Part shown: positions 1 to 12,042 of the stretch, piece after piece | Layout of the letters: each line of letters opens with the position of its first letter | How positions within the stretch are numbered: position 1 is the stretch's first letter | DNA from: Sialis fuliginosa | Lineage: Eukaryota > Arthropoda > Insecta > Megaloptera > Sialidae | Reading direction: 5' to 3' | Assembly: GCA_961205875.1 (NCBI GenBank) | Contig: OY540814.1 | Span: 6,492,993-6,556,992, forward strand | DNA: 64,000 nt | Notes under the pieces: model-generated | What the model saw: the letters and a program-made list of their open reading frames with translations, nothing else | What the model was told of the DNA's origin: nothing | Databases searched by the model: none | Translations under genes and position numbers: made by a program

Positions 1-165
1 ACGTGGTGAACTTGCGAAGGTGTACGGCGACACGGAGCTGTCGGCGCCGCGCGTCCTCGGCTTGGCGTGAACCTCGAGCAGCGAGCCCGACGGTAAGAAC
101 GCATTGGGGCAAGCCGGGCTAGGCGGCGCCGCGGCAGATGAGCGCGGAGGCGTCTTCAGCGTCAT
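1..165 (-). CDS. N-terminal part of an unrecognised protein (runs off the window)
   Basis: A minus-strand frame opens with ATG at 165 and stays open for 55 codons to the window edge. Its composition is strongly GC-rich, and many third positions are G or C, quite unlike the AT-rich DNA that begins at about 190. The product is rich in Ala, Pro, Ser and Arg, starts MTLKTPPRSS and ends near SVSPYTFASSPR, with no signal peptide or membrane segment, so it looks like a flexible cytoplasmic or nuclear N-terminus. I do not recognise the family. The opposite strand has only a 22-codon open stretch ending in a stop at 68-70, which I think is a shadow. The upstream side (higher coordinates) turns at once to AT-rich DNA, as expected for a 5' UTR or promoter. 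Confidence 0.45.
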   Translation of the reverse strand, partial: MTLKTPPRSSAAAPPSPACPNAFLPSGSLLEVHAKPRTRGADSSVSPYTFASSPR

Positions 166-349
166 CTTACCGCACTTCTGAACACGCGCAAATAAATACG
201 ATTATTATTAAGTAATAAATAATAAAATAAATATTAAAAAAATGTTCCTTTTGTAAAGGTAGACAGAAAGATAAATAAAATATAATAGATCAAACGCTTG
301 TATTTTAATATAAGAATAAGGTAAATGAATAGACAAAATAAAGTTTCAT

Positions 350-755
350 GGGTTCCGTAGAAAATTAGGAACCCTTATAGTTTCGCTTTGTCCGTCCGTC
401 TGTCTGTCTATATAAATTTTATATCGATTAAGATAAAATTTGGTATATGGACGAAGACTGATAACCCAAAAATAGAAATGATGATTCTTGAAAAAATAAT
501 TTTTTTTGGACCCCCTTTTCGTAGACTGAAAAGAATAATAAAAAAAATGTTTTTTCATTTAATCCATTAAAAAGATCTCCTAAAATGCAAAAAAAATGTT
601 TTATGATCTTTTGATTGTAACCCTTCAGTCACGATATATTTGCATTCAAAGTCGGTATCAGAGCATCCCTACCTCTAATTTCTAAACTATCAATTCGGAA
701 AATCTGAAAAATTCCAGAATGTAGCTTTTACAAATTGTAATGACTACGGAACCCT
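350..755. repeat. TIR-flanked interspersed repeat (GGGTTCCGTAG family)
   Basis: The segment starts with gggttccgtag and ends with ctacggaaccct, an 11-base terminal inverted repeat. A gtccgtctgtctgtctg stretch follows the left end. This arrangement is a common noncoding repeat of insect genomes. A partial end also occurs near 47893. The small open frames inside it on both strands are not genes. Confidence 0.55.
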
Positions 756-3034
756 ATAAAAATTTATTACTTATTAATAAAAACAGATCATTTGATATTT
801 TTAAGCAATATTATTATTAAACTAACAATATTAAACCTACCTTGCTATTATCTTAATAATAATTATGTGTAATTAATGCATGCATTTTTGTAAAAAAATC
901 TTCAAAGTTATAAAATTCGAAGATATCAACTTATATTTATGTAGGTATATAAGTTTTTTTTAAATAATTGTGAGACCAATCAACTTTTAAAATAAATTTT
1001 ATATTATTATATGAATTAAAGTGCATATATAAATTGAATTACATTAACAAAAAAAAACTAGTTACGAAGTTACGAGTACATGTGAAAATAACCCCTTATT
1101 TCTTTCATAAATTAAGAAAAAAATAAAAAAAGTTAAAAGTATACAAAAGCTCAAAATAGTTCATGCAAGTTTGGCGCCAAAATAGCATTTCATTGAGTTA
1201 TAAATAAATCCAAGCACTAATTAAATTGTTTGATAAAAAGTTTGAAAATGGGGTAGTTTATTTGTTTAGAGGTCAGGGTTACATTTGTTGTCAAATTCCA
1301 AACTTAAAATATAAATATCACAAACATATTTGCATCCGTTTATTATCCTTCTGACTCGATCTTCGATGTTATTATCTGCTAAAGATTCACATCTTATACT
1401 GTCGTCTTCATTGACACCGTTTTCCATTCATTAGTTATATAATGTTCATTGCTCTCACAATTTAAACTTTTTATTAACACTAAAATGTTTACTTACTTTT
1501 ATAAACTTGATACAAACTTCGTTTTATTATTAATATTAGTTTATTTTATAACTATGGCACATAACATTAAACGAATTTACTTTACATTCACAATTAAAAA
1601 TAAATTATCACAGTAATTAATATGTCACTTCACACATTTCGTTTTTTAACCATAGCCTACTTTTTTACCGAATTTTAACTTTTACAGAACTTTAACAAAG
1701 GACATTTATTTCGGACATTTGACCATGATGTTTGGCAACAATGAAACTTGGTTTTTATTCGTGGTTTGGTCATTCTTATGGATACTGAATAAAAAGACAT
1801 GTGTATAATTATTTCACACATATATGAGCACACGATATAGACTGAAAGTTCAATGAATTTAATGTACACGAACCATAATAAGTGCGTATGTTTACAGCAA
1901 TTATGTTTATAAATGGCGTATAAACATAGTCGGTATTGTCATAGCAACAAACAATAGCGCATATACCTAGTTATACATTGCGAGCACGCTACCGCGGTGG
2001 ACGTTCGATAGGACATTGGCTGTAATACCCATAGAAAGAATATTAAATATAATAGTTTCAATAGTACAATGATAGATAATTGAGTATATATGGCGGGTTT
2101 CCTAGCGACATGTTCTTGACTTGTAGAAAAGTTACATATTTAATAAGATCGATTTTGATGCCTGTCGAGTTGTTATTTATTTTATTTTAATTCTTCGTGC
2201 GGACATTCAACTCATACAGTTATATAACATTATCAATTCATTATTTTTTTTATTATTATACTATTTAACTTTAATGATGGGTTGCATCGTTAATCCTAAA
2301 TCTAATTTACGGACGATTTATTAATTGTGATTATTTTTTAATGTAGAAGATTCACCATAACCATAATTAACGTTAAGAATTAATATAATTATGGTTTTAA
2401 GTCGATTGACTAATCATGATTAATTTTGCTTTAAGCAACCCAAGGTAAATGTTGTATAAATTTATATGAGTGGAAGAAATACATTTATCAAATAAAATAT
2501 AGGATCAAGATCTTTATACAAACAAAAAATAACATTTAATGAATATACAATAATTATGATAAAAATGTAGGTACAAATTAAGGTTGAAAAACAACATTTT
2601 AAAGATTTAAAGGACCTCGCACTAATCTTATAGGAAGTATCCGTTAAATTTTCTTAATTCTCCGTGGACGCAAAGCTTGAAAATGGATACTTTTTCGGTA
2701 AAGCCATGAATAAATTAGTACGGTACAGACGACGGTTTTACATATTTTTTGCTAAAATGCAATCCTAATTAGTTAAAAATCATTAAAGTTGCAATTTTGT
2801 CGAAAATACACTTTATAATTTTCAATGATTTTCAAATTTAAAATTTATCAATTTCCAAACAAACAAAATATGCTTAATTTCGCATTTTTTACTCATTGCA
2901 AAATAGATTTAAATCTTTAAAAAATCTTTTTTAACCTTCGTACAAACATTTTTACAATAATTACAAAGCTTTAAACATAAAAGTTTCACAGTGGGTTTCT
3001 CAAAATATTAAATAAAAATTAATTTTAGACAAAA
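756..3034. other. AT-rich noncoding stretch
   Basis: No convincing coding region. There are only short open frames with no family resemblance, plus poly-A/T tracts. A slightly more GC-rich patch at about 1980-2010 has no readable feature. Confidence 0.6.
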
Positions 3035-3036
3035 TA

Positions 3037-5345
3037 CACTCACGGAAAAAATTAAAGGACCACTTTTATTTTTCGAAAAAATTGCTCATTTTCAAAGTAA
3101 TGCCGATAGGTCAAATATGATCCATTTTTTACTTATAAGATATGAAAATTGAAGGAAATTTTATCATCTTTTCGGATTTAGGGGTATATTTGTTTTATTA
3201 AACTTATTATTGTGACCAAATCGCGGTTTAATAAAAAATAAAAAAATTGATTTTTTTTTGCAATTTTGAAAGATGCCCACGGGGATGTTAAATTTTTTTT
3301 CTAAAATTTCAAGATAACCATTTTGTAGGAAATTTGTTCAGCTTTTATACGCTTTTTCAAATTTGTTTTATAATTTTTTGGTGTTACGATATTCGAGTTT
3401 GAATGAAAAAAGTACCAAAAAGTTTTAAACGACCATAAAGAGCCTAATGTTAGTCGCACAGAAAAGAAAAAAAAGAATATTAAAGCTTAAATAATCACCT
3501 ATTGTCTAGTAGCATTTATAAAATGTTTAATTTTAACTTAACCCTTCAAATACGAAAAACAAAACAGTGTTCGAATTTAAATAATCCTGTAAAAATAACC
3601 TTTTTTTAATCATAGATCTAATGTTTAAAATGTATCCAGAAATTAAGTTCTATCAAAGAATATGAAAATTAGACTTATTACCTTCTATGTGAACAAAGGT
3701 TCCAGTAAAAATCTTTTAATTTGGCTGAGAAATTGCATTTTGAATTTTTTGTATACGTTTAGGATTTGACCGTACTTTTTATAACAAGTTTTTCTTTGGG
3801 ATTTTTTTTTCGAAAATCAATCAATTTTTGAGAAAAATTGTAAGAAGGAAAAAGTTTTTCTTTCTTGTTAAAGAATATTCATAATTTTTTTCAGATGTTT
3901 TATATCAATATTATGGGATTAAATTTATTTTTAATAGGGTACTTTTTCATTCAAACTTGAATATCTTGTCATAAAAAAATGTGACAATCATTTTTTAAAA
4001 AGCATTTTGAAGCTGAGAAAATTTACTAAATGATGAATATCATGGAATTTTGAAAAAAAAAATAATCATACATCCTCGTGTGAAATTTCTATAACTGCAA
4101 ATAAATAATTAATTTTTTTAGTCAACTACGTGTGGACCAAAAAAATTCAGTTACTTTGAACGAATAAGCGGTGAAAATTCAATGAAAATTAATTTAACTG
4201 TCGAAATCAAGAGTCTTTAATATGTTGTTGAACGTTTTTTCATGACCACACGCAGATGACTGAAATTAAAAATTGAAATTTTTTGTAATTATGGAAGTTT
4301 CACACGGGGATGTATGATTATTTTTTTTTCAAAATTCCATGATATTCATCATTTAGTAAATTTTCTCAGCTTCAAAATGCTTTTTAAAAAATGATTGTCA
4401 CATTTTTTTATGACAAGATATTCAAGTTTGAATGAAAAAGTACCCTATTAAAAATAAATTTAATCCCATAATATTGATATAAAACATCTGAAAAAAATTA
4501 TGAATATTCTTTAATAAGAAAGAAAAACTTTTTCCTTCCTACAATTTTTCTCAAAAATTGATTGTTTTTCAAAAAAAAAATCCCAAAGAAAAACTTGTTA
4601 TAAAAAGTACGGTCAAATCCTAAACGTATACAAAAAATTCAAGATGCAATTTCTCAGCCAAATTAAAAGATTTTTACTGGAACCTTTGTTCACATAGAAG
4701 GTAATAAGTCTAATTTTCATATTCTTTGATAGAACTTAATTTCTGGATACATTTTAAACATTAGATCTATGATTAAAAAAAGGTTATTTTTACAGGATTA
4801 TTTAAATTCGAACACTGTTTTGTTTTTCGTATTTGAAGGGTTAAGTTAAAATTAAACATTTTATAAATGCTATTAGACAATAGGTGATTATTTAAGCTTT
4901 AATATTCTTTTTTTTATTTTCTGTGCGACTCACATTAGGCCCTTTATGGTTGTTTAAAACTTTTTGGTACTTTTTTCATTCAAACTCGAATATCGTAACA
5001 CCAAAAAATTATAAAACAAATTTGAAAAAGCGTTTTAAAGCTGAACAAATTTCCTACAAAATGGTTATCTTGAAATTTTAGAAAAAAAATTTAACATCCC
5101 CGTGGGTATCTTTCAAAATTGCAAAAAAAAAGAATTTTTTTTATTTTTTATTAAACCGCGATTTGGTCACAATAATAAGTTTAATAAAACAAATATACCC
5201 CTAAATTCGAAAAGATGATAAAATTTCCTTCAATTTTCATATCCTATAAGTAAAAAATGGATCATATTTGACCTATCGGCATTACTTTGAAAATGAGCAA
5301 TTTTTTCGAAAAATAAAAGTGGTCCTTTAATTTTTTCCGTGAGTG
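3037..5345. mobile_element. Large foldback (palindromic) DNA element, TA target duplication
   Basis: Two arms of about 1.1 kb (3037-4135 and 4246-5345) are near-identical reverse complements around a spacer of about 110 bp. The outer ends read CACTCACGGAAAAAATTAAA and its complement, with TA at 3035-3036 and 5346-5347, as for Tc1/mariner-type insertion. The arms differ by only scattered bases by eye, so the element is young or the arms are being homogenised. No transposase frame is present, so it would depend on an enzyme encoded elsewhere. Transcribed, it would form a very long double-stranded RNA. Confidence 0.8.
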
Positions 5346-5649
5346 TATTTGAGAGTCTGTTTATGAACTTTTTTTCTTGAAATATTTTTCTCGATCAACT
5401 GTTCAAATTTGTTCCTCCTGATATGACCCTGTATAATTACAGTTCAATGTCTGTAATATAATGACATTTTTGTTAATATATCATAAAAAAAATTATTTAT
5501 TTTTTGACGTCAATTAATGTTATATATAATTACAATCATACTTTTGCTGCACAAAATGTTAAAAAAACGGCATTTGTGTTATGAAATGATTGTTTCCATT
5601 AAAATTTTGGCTAATAAAATGTTGTTATATCATAATTATTATATTTATG

Positions 5650-6490
5650 TTGCTTCCTCGCAATATCGAAGATACGAGAAGCTATGTGATCGTTTCAGAT
5701 TGAGACAAAAAAAAAGTTCTCCAATTTCAAAATTTTTAATTTATTTATCCGTTTCACGTCAAGACAAACACTTTTCGTTCCGTGTCTGTCTGTCTGTCCG
5801 TGTGTCCGTGTGTCCGTGTGTCCGTGTGTCCGTGTGTCCGTGTATCCGTCCGTCTGTCCCCTGAATCCTTGTCACACGCATAACTCATGAACCACTGAAC
5901 CGATATTATTGAAACTTGGTCGGATGGTTGGGTTTGGTTTGAGGACGGTCCCATTTCAAAATCATCAAAATCGTGTGTAAGGGGGAGGGGTGACACCCCA
6001 AAATATTTATTTTTTCAAGATATCTCAAGAACGACACATGTTACGAGAAAATTTTATAGAATATTTTTTGTAGAGAATTAAATTTCCTATAATATGGGTC
6101 TACTACGTTTGTTGTAAAATATTCCCTTACAAAGATTTATCTAAATTAATTCTAAAAATTCGTGTTTTGTTTTTCTAAATTGATATTTGATTGGATATAT
6201 TAAGTGTCATTTTGACGTTTTAAATGTCACTTTGGCGTTTTAAATGTCACTTTGACGTTTTAAATGTCATTTTGACATTTGCATAAATTTAGATTTAGAT
6301 TGAAATTGTCAAAAAATTAAAAATATATGAAAAAATATTCAGGTGCGTTTTAAGAAAAAATTCGAACTAAGATTTTTTAGTAAAATTTGTATAAAATTAA
6401 ATGGTTAACCAATGCCAGGCAATTTATCTGAACACTATCGGTTTTAGTGAATTTAGCACGAGGAAGCACTGTGCATTTACTTGGCAGATG
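5650..6490 (+). repeat. Interspersed repeat family R1, copy 1
   Basis: About 0.8 kb: a leader (tcctcgcaatatcgaag), a tgtccgtg microsatellite, a central block (cataactcatgaaccactga) and a tail with repeated ttttgacattt motifs. Related copies lie at about 40510-41070, 46921-47640 and, inverted, 62805-63460. The minus-strand frame at 5754-5996 recurs in copy 3 only because the DNA is repeated. I could not assign it to a known class. Confidence 0.7.
5782..5858. repeat. Microsatellite (tgtc / tgtccgtg)n
   Basis: Tandem tgtctgtc then tgtccgtg units inside repeat R1. The matching position in copy 3 (about 47017-47066) carries (gtct)n and (gt)n instead, showing rapid change of this part. Confidence 0.85.
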
Positions 6491-8265
6491 TTTTTGATTA
6501 TTTAAACAAATACAACGTATATTATTTATGGCCGGAACCGGAATAAAATCGTGAATTCCGGTACACCCCTAGTTATAATATATTTTATAATCGGTTTAGT
6601 ATTAAACAAGTATTAATACTAAACGTATTATAAAAAGAAAGATTGAGTGAAAATTTTGAAATCGTAGAACAATTTTTCTTTAAAAAATGATTAAAAAAAT
6701 CATAACAAAGATACAACGCATTTTATTCATTATTGAATAAAAATCACAATTGCCATGGAATACTATTTTTGTTAGTCGAGGCGTTAGCCGAAATTACAAC
6801 AATCACTTGAGTGCAATATTAAAGTCGAGTAAGCTTTGGAAAAAAGAATACTTGATGTTTAAAATTTTTATATTTATTAAAATTCGTTGCTTATTTTGTT
6901 AATGTATAACAGCAATGCTGGCTTTAGGGAGGGAGGCTGGGCGACTGCTCTGGGTTCCAATTCAGAAGGGGTGGCGGACGACCACATGGAGAAAAACTGT
7001 TTTTTTTTGGAAAAAAATTAAGAACAAAAAAAACTAGATATATCTCAATCGACCCACTGGTCGGACTGGCCTCCATATATCCTTGGTCTAAATAATCATT
7101 GGTTGATACTGGAAATCGATAACACGTATAACATTAAACCGGGAGTCAAATTTAAGTACTGTATAACAATGGGTTCTCAAAATATTAAATAAAATCTAAT
7201 TTGAGACAAAATCTTTGAGAGTCTGTAGCCCCCTTACGAAGAATTTCCGGACACATGCTTATATAAATTTTTTTCTTAATAAACTGTTCAAGTTTGTTCT
7301 ACCTGATATGACTCTCCCTGTGTATCAAAGATTTTTTTAAATTTTCATTTGTTATGGTGTAAAAATAAGACTTGTTCTGAATTTTTAATAATACTGTAGC
7401 CTTAAATATGTTTTCTTCAAAACTATCTGAACTTAGCTAATAGTATTAAGATAATGCAGTATTGTTTATGATATATGCACTATAATATAATATAATGTAT
7501 TGGTGCTTTTTTTTCGACTAGTATAAGGCATTCTTTTATCTGTAAAAATTTATACAACCTTCTCTATTGTGAATATGTCTAGATGCTGTTTGTGATTTAT
7601 CACATTTATAATTTGACACTAGAAATGTAATTAGATTCGATCAAAAAGAACGTATGATATGCAAACAATTTTAAACAATCGATCTTACGAAGCTGTATAA
7701 ATTACAAGATTTGTAAAAAATAATATTTTTTATAATATACCTACCTAATGTAGGACTCTACGCCTCTACTGTTTAAGAAATACCATATAAAATATTAATT
7801 TAAGATAATAATCCATGTAAAAAACAATACATATACAGTTTTAATTGTTATTAATTAAAATATAATGTTTTAAAAAAAATCCGATTCCGCCCGGAATTGA
7901 AAATTCCAGTTCCGGTACACCCCTAATTATAACATATCATATATTATGTTATATGCTAATGAATTAACTTTAGGGGTCGGAGAGAAGCTATTGAAAACCA
8001 AAAAATCGCTGAACATATCTTTTTCATCTAATAGTTTTTCCCATTTCAAATTTTCATATCAGCTCCTCTCTGAATTCAACACTACCAACTTTAAACACAA
8101 TTACAAAAAAAGGTTTTTTATTAATCCTAAACGGTGTTATAATTTATTTGGTGAGTGAAATTTTTAGGCAGATGTATTTTTTTTACAGCCTGTTTTCACG
8201 AGGCCCCCAGCTAGCATCTCATTCAGGAGCGTAAACAGGATTTTTTAATAGCATGCGGATACAAA
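6491..8265. other. AT-rich noncoding stretch with transposon scraps
   Basis: No gene seen. The motif gaattccggtacacccctag at about 6552 and a similar one at about 7901 are direct copies, probably ends of one element type. A GC-richer scrap at 6912-6985 (ctttagggagggaggctggg) resembles a degraded hAT terminus. The open frame at 7946-8158 has no family resemblance. Confidence 0.45.
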
Positions 8266-8379
8266 TCTTGAGGCTTCCGCGATGATCTTGATATGGATCT
8301 TGGGTTCTGAGTGTAAGCCGCGTCGATTTGGTCGTGTTATCGGCCAACGTTTCGTCACACATTGCAGTGGACATCTTTC
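8266..8379 (-). repeat. Penelope/hammerhead-like short repeat, copy 1
   Basis: On the minus strand it reads through gatgtccactgcaatgtgtg, then acgaaacgttggccgataac, a block ending cttacactcagaaccc, and a tail with catatcaagatcat. The same roughly 115-bp unit occurs at 39271-39368 and at 63825-63940. The gaagatg...gaaacg arrangement recalls the degenerate hammerhead motifs of Penelope-like elements. Assignment is by pattern only. Confidence 0.45.
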
Positions 8380-8796
8380 AAAGGGATACTTTTTTATGGG
8401 GGCTACTTATATATAACATTGATGTTTTACATATATATTATAAGTATAACCATATGGACCCTCACCCTGTTACGGCTCTGTGCTTAGGGCACTTATATTA
8501 TATAGTTAAAAAGATGGTTTCTATGCAATAATAAAAACGATATAAGTATTAATAAAATATAAATTTATTTGTAACAATAAATGGACAACAATAAACTAAG
8601 AAATACATTTAAGGAACTATTTAGAAACTATAGATAATATTTTATCATAAATACATATTCTATTTACAAGGGTGAGATTCAAAAGTGAATAGGTACAGAA
8701 ACAATAAAAAAAATACGGAATTATTAAATTACCACACTCCTTCCAATAAGCCTAAGCACTATTGAAAATCACCTTTCTTGGAATCTATCTGTAATC

Positions 8797-10167
8797 AGTG
8801 CCGGATTAAGCCAGCGCGGGCCTGTAGCAAATATTATAAAGAGGCCCTTGACAGTGGCGTAACTTCTTTCAAACATTATTTATATAATTTTTTTACATCT
8901 ATCTTATTTGAGCAATTCAGAAGCCAAAACAAATATAAAATGGAAGATACAAAAGATTTTTACAACTTTATAGGAAATAATTACCTACTTAAATTTGAAA
9001 ACTAATACAAAGCGGAATTAGTTATTTATTATTTCCTCAAATGCATTCAATATCTTTACAAAATAGCACTTGTTTGGAGATAAAATATTCCATGAGATTC
9101 TTAAAATGTTAAAAGATTACAAATCAATATTGGATTGTGGCTTAACTTCAGAGGAAGCTCCAGAATATTTCAGTTTTGATCAAATATAAATAATTTATTC
9201 GTGTTGATAACCAATTTTCATAGCTCCTCTGAAGTTAATGTACGCAGATAGAAAAGTGATTTGAGACAAGACAATCTTGTTTTATATACTATAACGAAAA
9301 CGATATTATCTTAATATAAGAATATATTCTTAATCCAAGTAAGTATATTATTTTCGTCTGACAATATTAGGACTTCGTTCCGGTTTGAGTAAAAAAAATA
9401 TATATATATCGGTTTGGTTCCGGTTTTCGTTTCGAAAATAATAATGTTTTTTCCGGTTTTTGGTTCAGCTCTGAGTGATAAATTAAAATTTTTATTTATT
9501 TGTATTAAAAATTTATTTTCTACCATAATTTAAAACATTTTATGGTATTTGTATGTTAGCCCTGAACAACTGAAGTGGGGAGTAAGATCATGTTAACGAG
9601 CATATTTTAACATATACCAAACCGAAAAAAACAGATTTTTTTTCGATTCGGTTTTGGTTTTCGGTTCAGTTCCGGTTCGAAGCCCTGGACAATATTGCTT
9701 TAAAGAGAAACGATAATTTTCTGGATTAAGAGTTTATTCTTATATTAAGAAAATATTGTTTTCGTTATATTTAAAACAAGGACTTCTTGGCTCAAGTCAA
9801 CTTTTCTACCCATGTACTCGCTTATATTCCAATATCATAAATATACCATATTTTTAAATAAATAATATGCTGTTTATTGAAAATTTTATACAGGTTCCTC
9901 AATGGTGTGACACCTGTGTAGTATGTTAAAAAATAAAGCCTATTTACCTTATTTTTTGGTTATTTTAAGCTTCCAGGGAGTAAAATGTGTAAAAAAATTT
10001 TTTTTGGTCATTGAAAGTCTGTAAAGGGTGTGATAACCATCCAATTTATTTTAAAAAAATAGATATTTTTTCTGTTGTTAAAAAATCAAACCTATTGACT
10101 TTTTTTGAGGAGGGTGGAGGTGACACTCGATTCCCGCCCCAGGTGTCACTGCCCCTAGCGACGCCAC
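8797..10167. mobile_element. Mosaic of degraded hAT-type ends with nested insertions
   Basis: cagtgccggattaag at 8797, cagtggcgtaact at about 8851 and the complement of tagtggcgtcgctagggg ending at 10167 are hAT-style termini. Between them are short inverted blocks (about 9283-9345 against 9715-9782) interrupted by the MITE at 9368-9687. I see no intact transposase. The open frame at 8778-9005 starts inside a repeat end and is not a gene. Confidence 0.45.
9368..9687. mobile_element. hAT MITE family H1, copy A
   Basis: The ends match the family terminus cagggcttcgaaccg (left end mutated to taggacttcg; right end ggttcgaagccctg). The 8-bp target duplication gacaatat is present on both sides (9360-9367 and 9688-9695), which identifies the hAT superfamily. 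The interior is a run of ttcggtt-type repeats and encodes nothing. Confidence 0.85.
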
Positions 10168-10209
10168 TATTAATAGACAACATATATGACAAGAATACTT
10201 TTTTATTAC

Positions 10210-11259
10210 TTAAAAAGAGAAACAATTTTCTTCTTTATTATAACCAACTAACTGACTTGGAATATTAAAATCTCTTAACAACATTTCTACTGTACAGTCA
10301 ATTCCTTTTTCTTGTTTCACTAAAACAACGAGTTGTTGTAAAGCATCTTGACAACATCGTTTCCATTTATCAGTAACTTGCGTTAATTCTTCTAAATTAT
10401 GTTTTCTTTTATAAATATCTATCCTTTTCAAATTAACGAGCTTTGTTTCTTTTTCTTTTATCCGTTTACTTATTTCTTCTAATTCTCTCTGCAAGTCGGT
10501 ACTTGATAAATTTGTAAAATCATTGTCTTCTTGGGTATCATGTGCTTTTATTTCTATTATCATAGATTTTGTTTGATTATTAGTTTTTATACAATCGTCA
10601 GTACCGATATTTTTAATAGTAATATCACTTTTTGTTCTCTTATTATTTTTACCTGATTTTTTATTAGAGATATTATATTCTTTATTATTGAGGTCAGTTG
10701 TATCTAATTTCTGTAATGATAAAACTAATTTCCGTTTAGAAATGTCTATTGATCGTCGCTTCACTTCTGGAGTATTATTAGTTAACGGGCTTGAAATTTC
10801 TATTTTACGTTTTGAAATTTCTGGAGTGTTACTGATGCTATTATTCGATGAACTTGAATTGCCTGCTTTTACTTTAATATTACTATTAGTTGACGGACTT
10901 GATATATTTTTCTGTTTTGAAATTACATTACTATTTTCATTATAACTTGTTAACGGACTTGAAACTTCTATGTTTTGTTTTGAAGAATGGAGTTGACATT
11001 GCTGAATGGTTGATTTTTTCGTAGTTTTATTGAGTATTGGACTTGAAACATTAGTTGTTATTGGAGACAACTGATTTTCTGGATTTAAAGACAGTGATCT
11101 TTTCTTTCTTGTTAAGCCAAGTCTTCGACAAGGAGTCAATAAAGTTTTACTGATACTTCCACTAGTTGGCGTAAATACTGTATTAGATCTTAAAGGTGTA
11201 ACTTCAGTATTTGATGTAGGTGTTTTGCTTAAAAATGGTGAAGAAAATTTTCTATTCAT
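10210..11259 (-). CDS. SFR1: SFR1/Mei5-like homologous-recombination accessory protein
   Basis: Single-exon gene of 349 residues. SFR1 with its partner SWI5 binds and stabilises RAD51 filaments on single-stranded DNA during recombination repair in the nucleus. The recognisable part is the C-terminal third: a charged coiled coil (about 255-285, ELEEISKRIKEKETKLVNL), then a KWKRCCQDAL block (about 298-307) and a conserved helical end (MLLRDFNIPSQL, VGYNKEE), which is the order of the Mei5/SFR1 domain. The first 250 residues are low-complexity Ser/Thr/Asn/Lys, with several SSPLT-type motifs and a basic TPCRRLGLTRKKR segment near 43-55. This looks disordered and possibly CDK-phosphorylated (my inference). 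A plus-strand frame at 10688-10945 is its shadow. It is divergent from EMC6, 309 bp away. The family call is good; exact orthology is untested. Confidence 0.82.
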   Translation of the reverse strand: MNRKFSSPFLSKTPTSNTEVTPLRSNTVFTPTSGSISKTLLTPCRRLGLTRKKRSLSLNPENQLSPITTNVSSPILNKTTKKSTIQQCQLHSSKQNIEVSSPLTSYNENSNVISKQKNISSPSTNSNIKVKAGNSSSSNNSISNTPEISKRKIEISSPLTNNTPEVKRRSIDISKRKLVLSLQKLDTTDLNNKEYNISNKKSGKNNKRTKSDITIKNIGTDDCIKTNNQTKSMIIEIKAHDTQEDNDFTNLSSTDLQRELEEISKRIKEKETKLVNLKRIDIYKRKHNLEELTQVTDKWKRCCQDALQQLVVLVKQEKGIDCTVEMLLRDFNIPSQLVGYNKEENCFSF

Positions 11260-11568
11260 TTTACTGCATTCAGTGATGTTGTAAGTGGTCTATTTGTTTG
11301 TTTTAAACATTAGAATCTGAAAATAAACTTTAATTAATACAAAGGACTACGAAAAGTTTTATAAAATAAATCTAACCAACAATATTTACATTTCAAAAAA
11401 CAACATACAATAGTTCTTGTTGTGGTAGCACTGTATATTGAATTGTCAATTTGACAGCAAGAAATGACGAGGGGAGAATAATACATATTATGTACTAGGA
11501 AACGTAAAGTAATAATTTTAAGTATTTTATAAAGGTTTAGTAAGAACTTTTTTAAATTAAAATTAAAA
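11260..11568. promoter_or_regulatory. Bidirectional promoter between SFR1 and EMC6
   Basis: The 309 bp between the two divergent start codons must hold both promoters and 5' UTRs. I see no TATA box at a convincing distance from either ATG, so it is probably a dispersed housekeeping promoter. The minus-strand open frame at 11334-11600 crosses the EMC6 start and is not considered real. Confidence 0.6.
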
Positions 11569-11992
11569 ATGAGCGGTCGTGTAAGGGCCAGAGAAAACAA
11601 AAGTGGTGAAATAGTAGCTTATAGTGAATCTGCAATTAGAAATAATGCCTCGGTTGTAGAATATTGTAGAACATCAATGGCAGCATTATCAGGAGGAACT
11701 GCAGGTTATTATCAAACCCTAACTATTGCTGCAAGTTACGAAATGTTTATTTTATAAAATATTCATTTCATTTTTAATTTCAGGTTTATTAGGATTAACT
11801 GGTTTTTATGGATTTGGGTTTTATATCTTTGCAGTAGTCGGTCTATTTGCATTATTAATGATGAAAGCAGGCTCCAGTTGGAAAAGATTCTTCATAACAA
11901 GAAGGAGTTTACTAACGAATGGCTTTTTTGGTGGATTATTTACATATATATTGTTCTGGACATTTTTATACGGAATGGTTCATGTTTATTAA
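11569..11992 (+). CDS. EMC6: ER membrane protein complex subunit 6
   Basis: Two exons, 11569-11704 and 11784-11992, with a 79-bp GT-AG intron after the first base of a Gly codon. They give 114 residues, close to the usual 110. EMC6 is a core membrane subunit of the ER membrane complex that inserts tail-anchored and multipass proteins. Visible signatures: the cytosolic N-terminal stretch [22 protein letters not shown] (residues 25-46), hydrophobic spans at about 44-72 and 89-112, a basic loop [14 protein letters not shown] (73-86), and the highly conserved end [16 protein letters not shown]. Reading straight through the intron would add a false tail, so the splice is needed to restore [14 protein letters not shown]. 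Two AATAAA signals follow at 12030 and 12037. TBC1D7 starts 199 bp downstream on the same strand. Confidence 0.95.
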
Positions 11993-12029
11993 TACATGTA
12001 TTTTATAATTTTCAATATTTGTATATATA

Positions 12030-12042
12030 AATAAATAATAAA
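12030..12042 (+). terminator. Polyadenylation signals of EMC6
   Basis: Overlapping-style tandem AATAAA hexamers at 12030-12035 and 12037-12042, 38 bp after the stop codon. Confidence 0.6.

Noticed and set aside
5754-5996. Minus-strand open frame rich in Thr/Asp/Arg/His repeats
   Set aside because: It lies in repeat R1 across a microsatellite; the similar frame at 46961-47230 is another copy of the same DNA.
9368-9687. ggttcgaagcc as a tRNA T-arm (B box)
   Set aside because: The motif is the terminal repeat of the hAT MITE; no acceptor or anticodon stems can be drawn. No tRNA was found anywhere in the window.
10688-10945. Plus-strand frame inside SFR1
   Set aside because: Shadow of the Ser/Asn-rich coding strand of SFR1.
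11334-11600. Minus-strand open frame overlapping the EMC6 start
   Set aside because: Overlaps a well-supported gene and promoter; the product is an AT-rich hydrophobic translation with no family.
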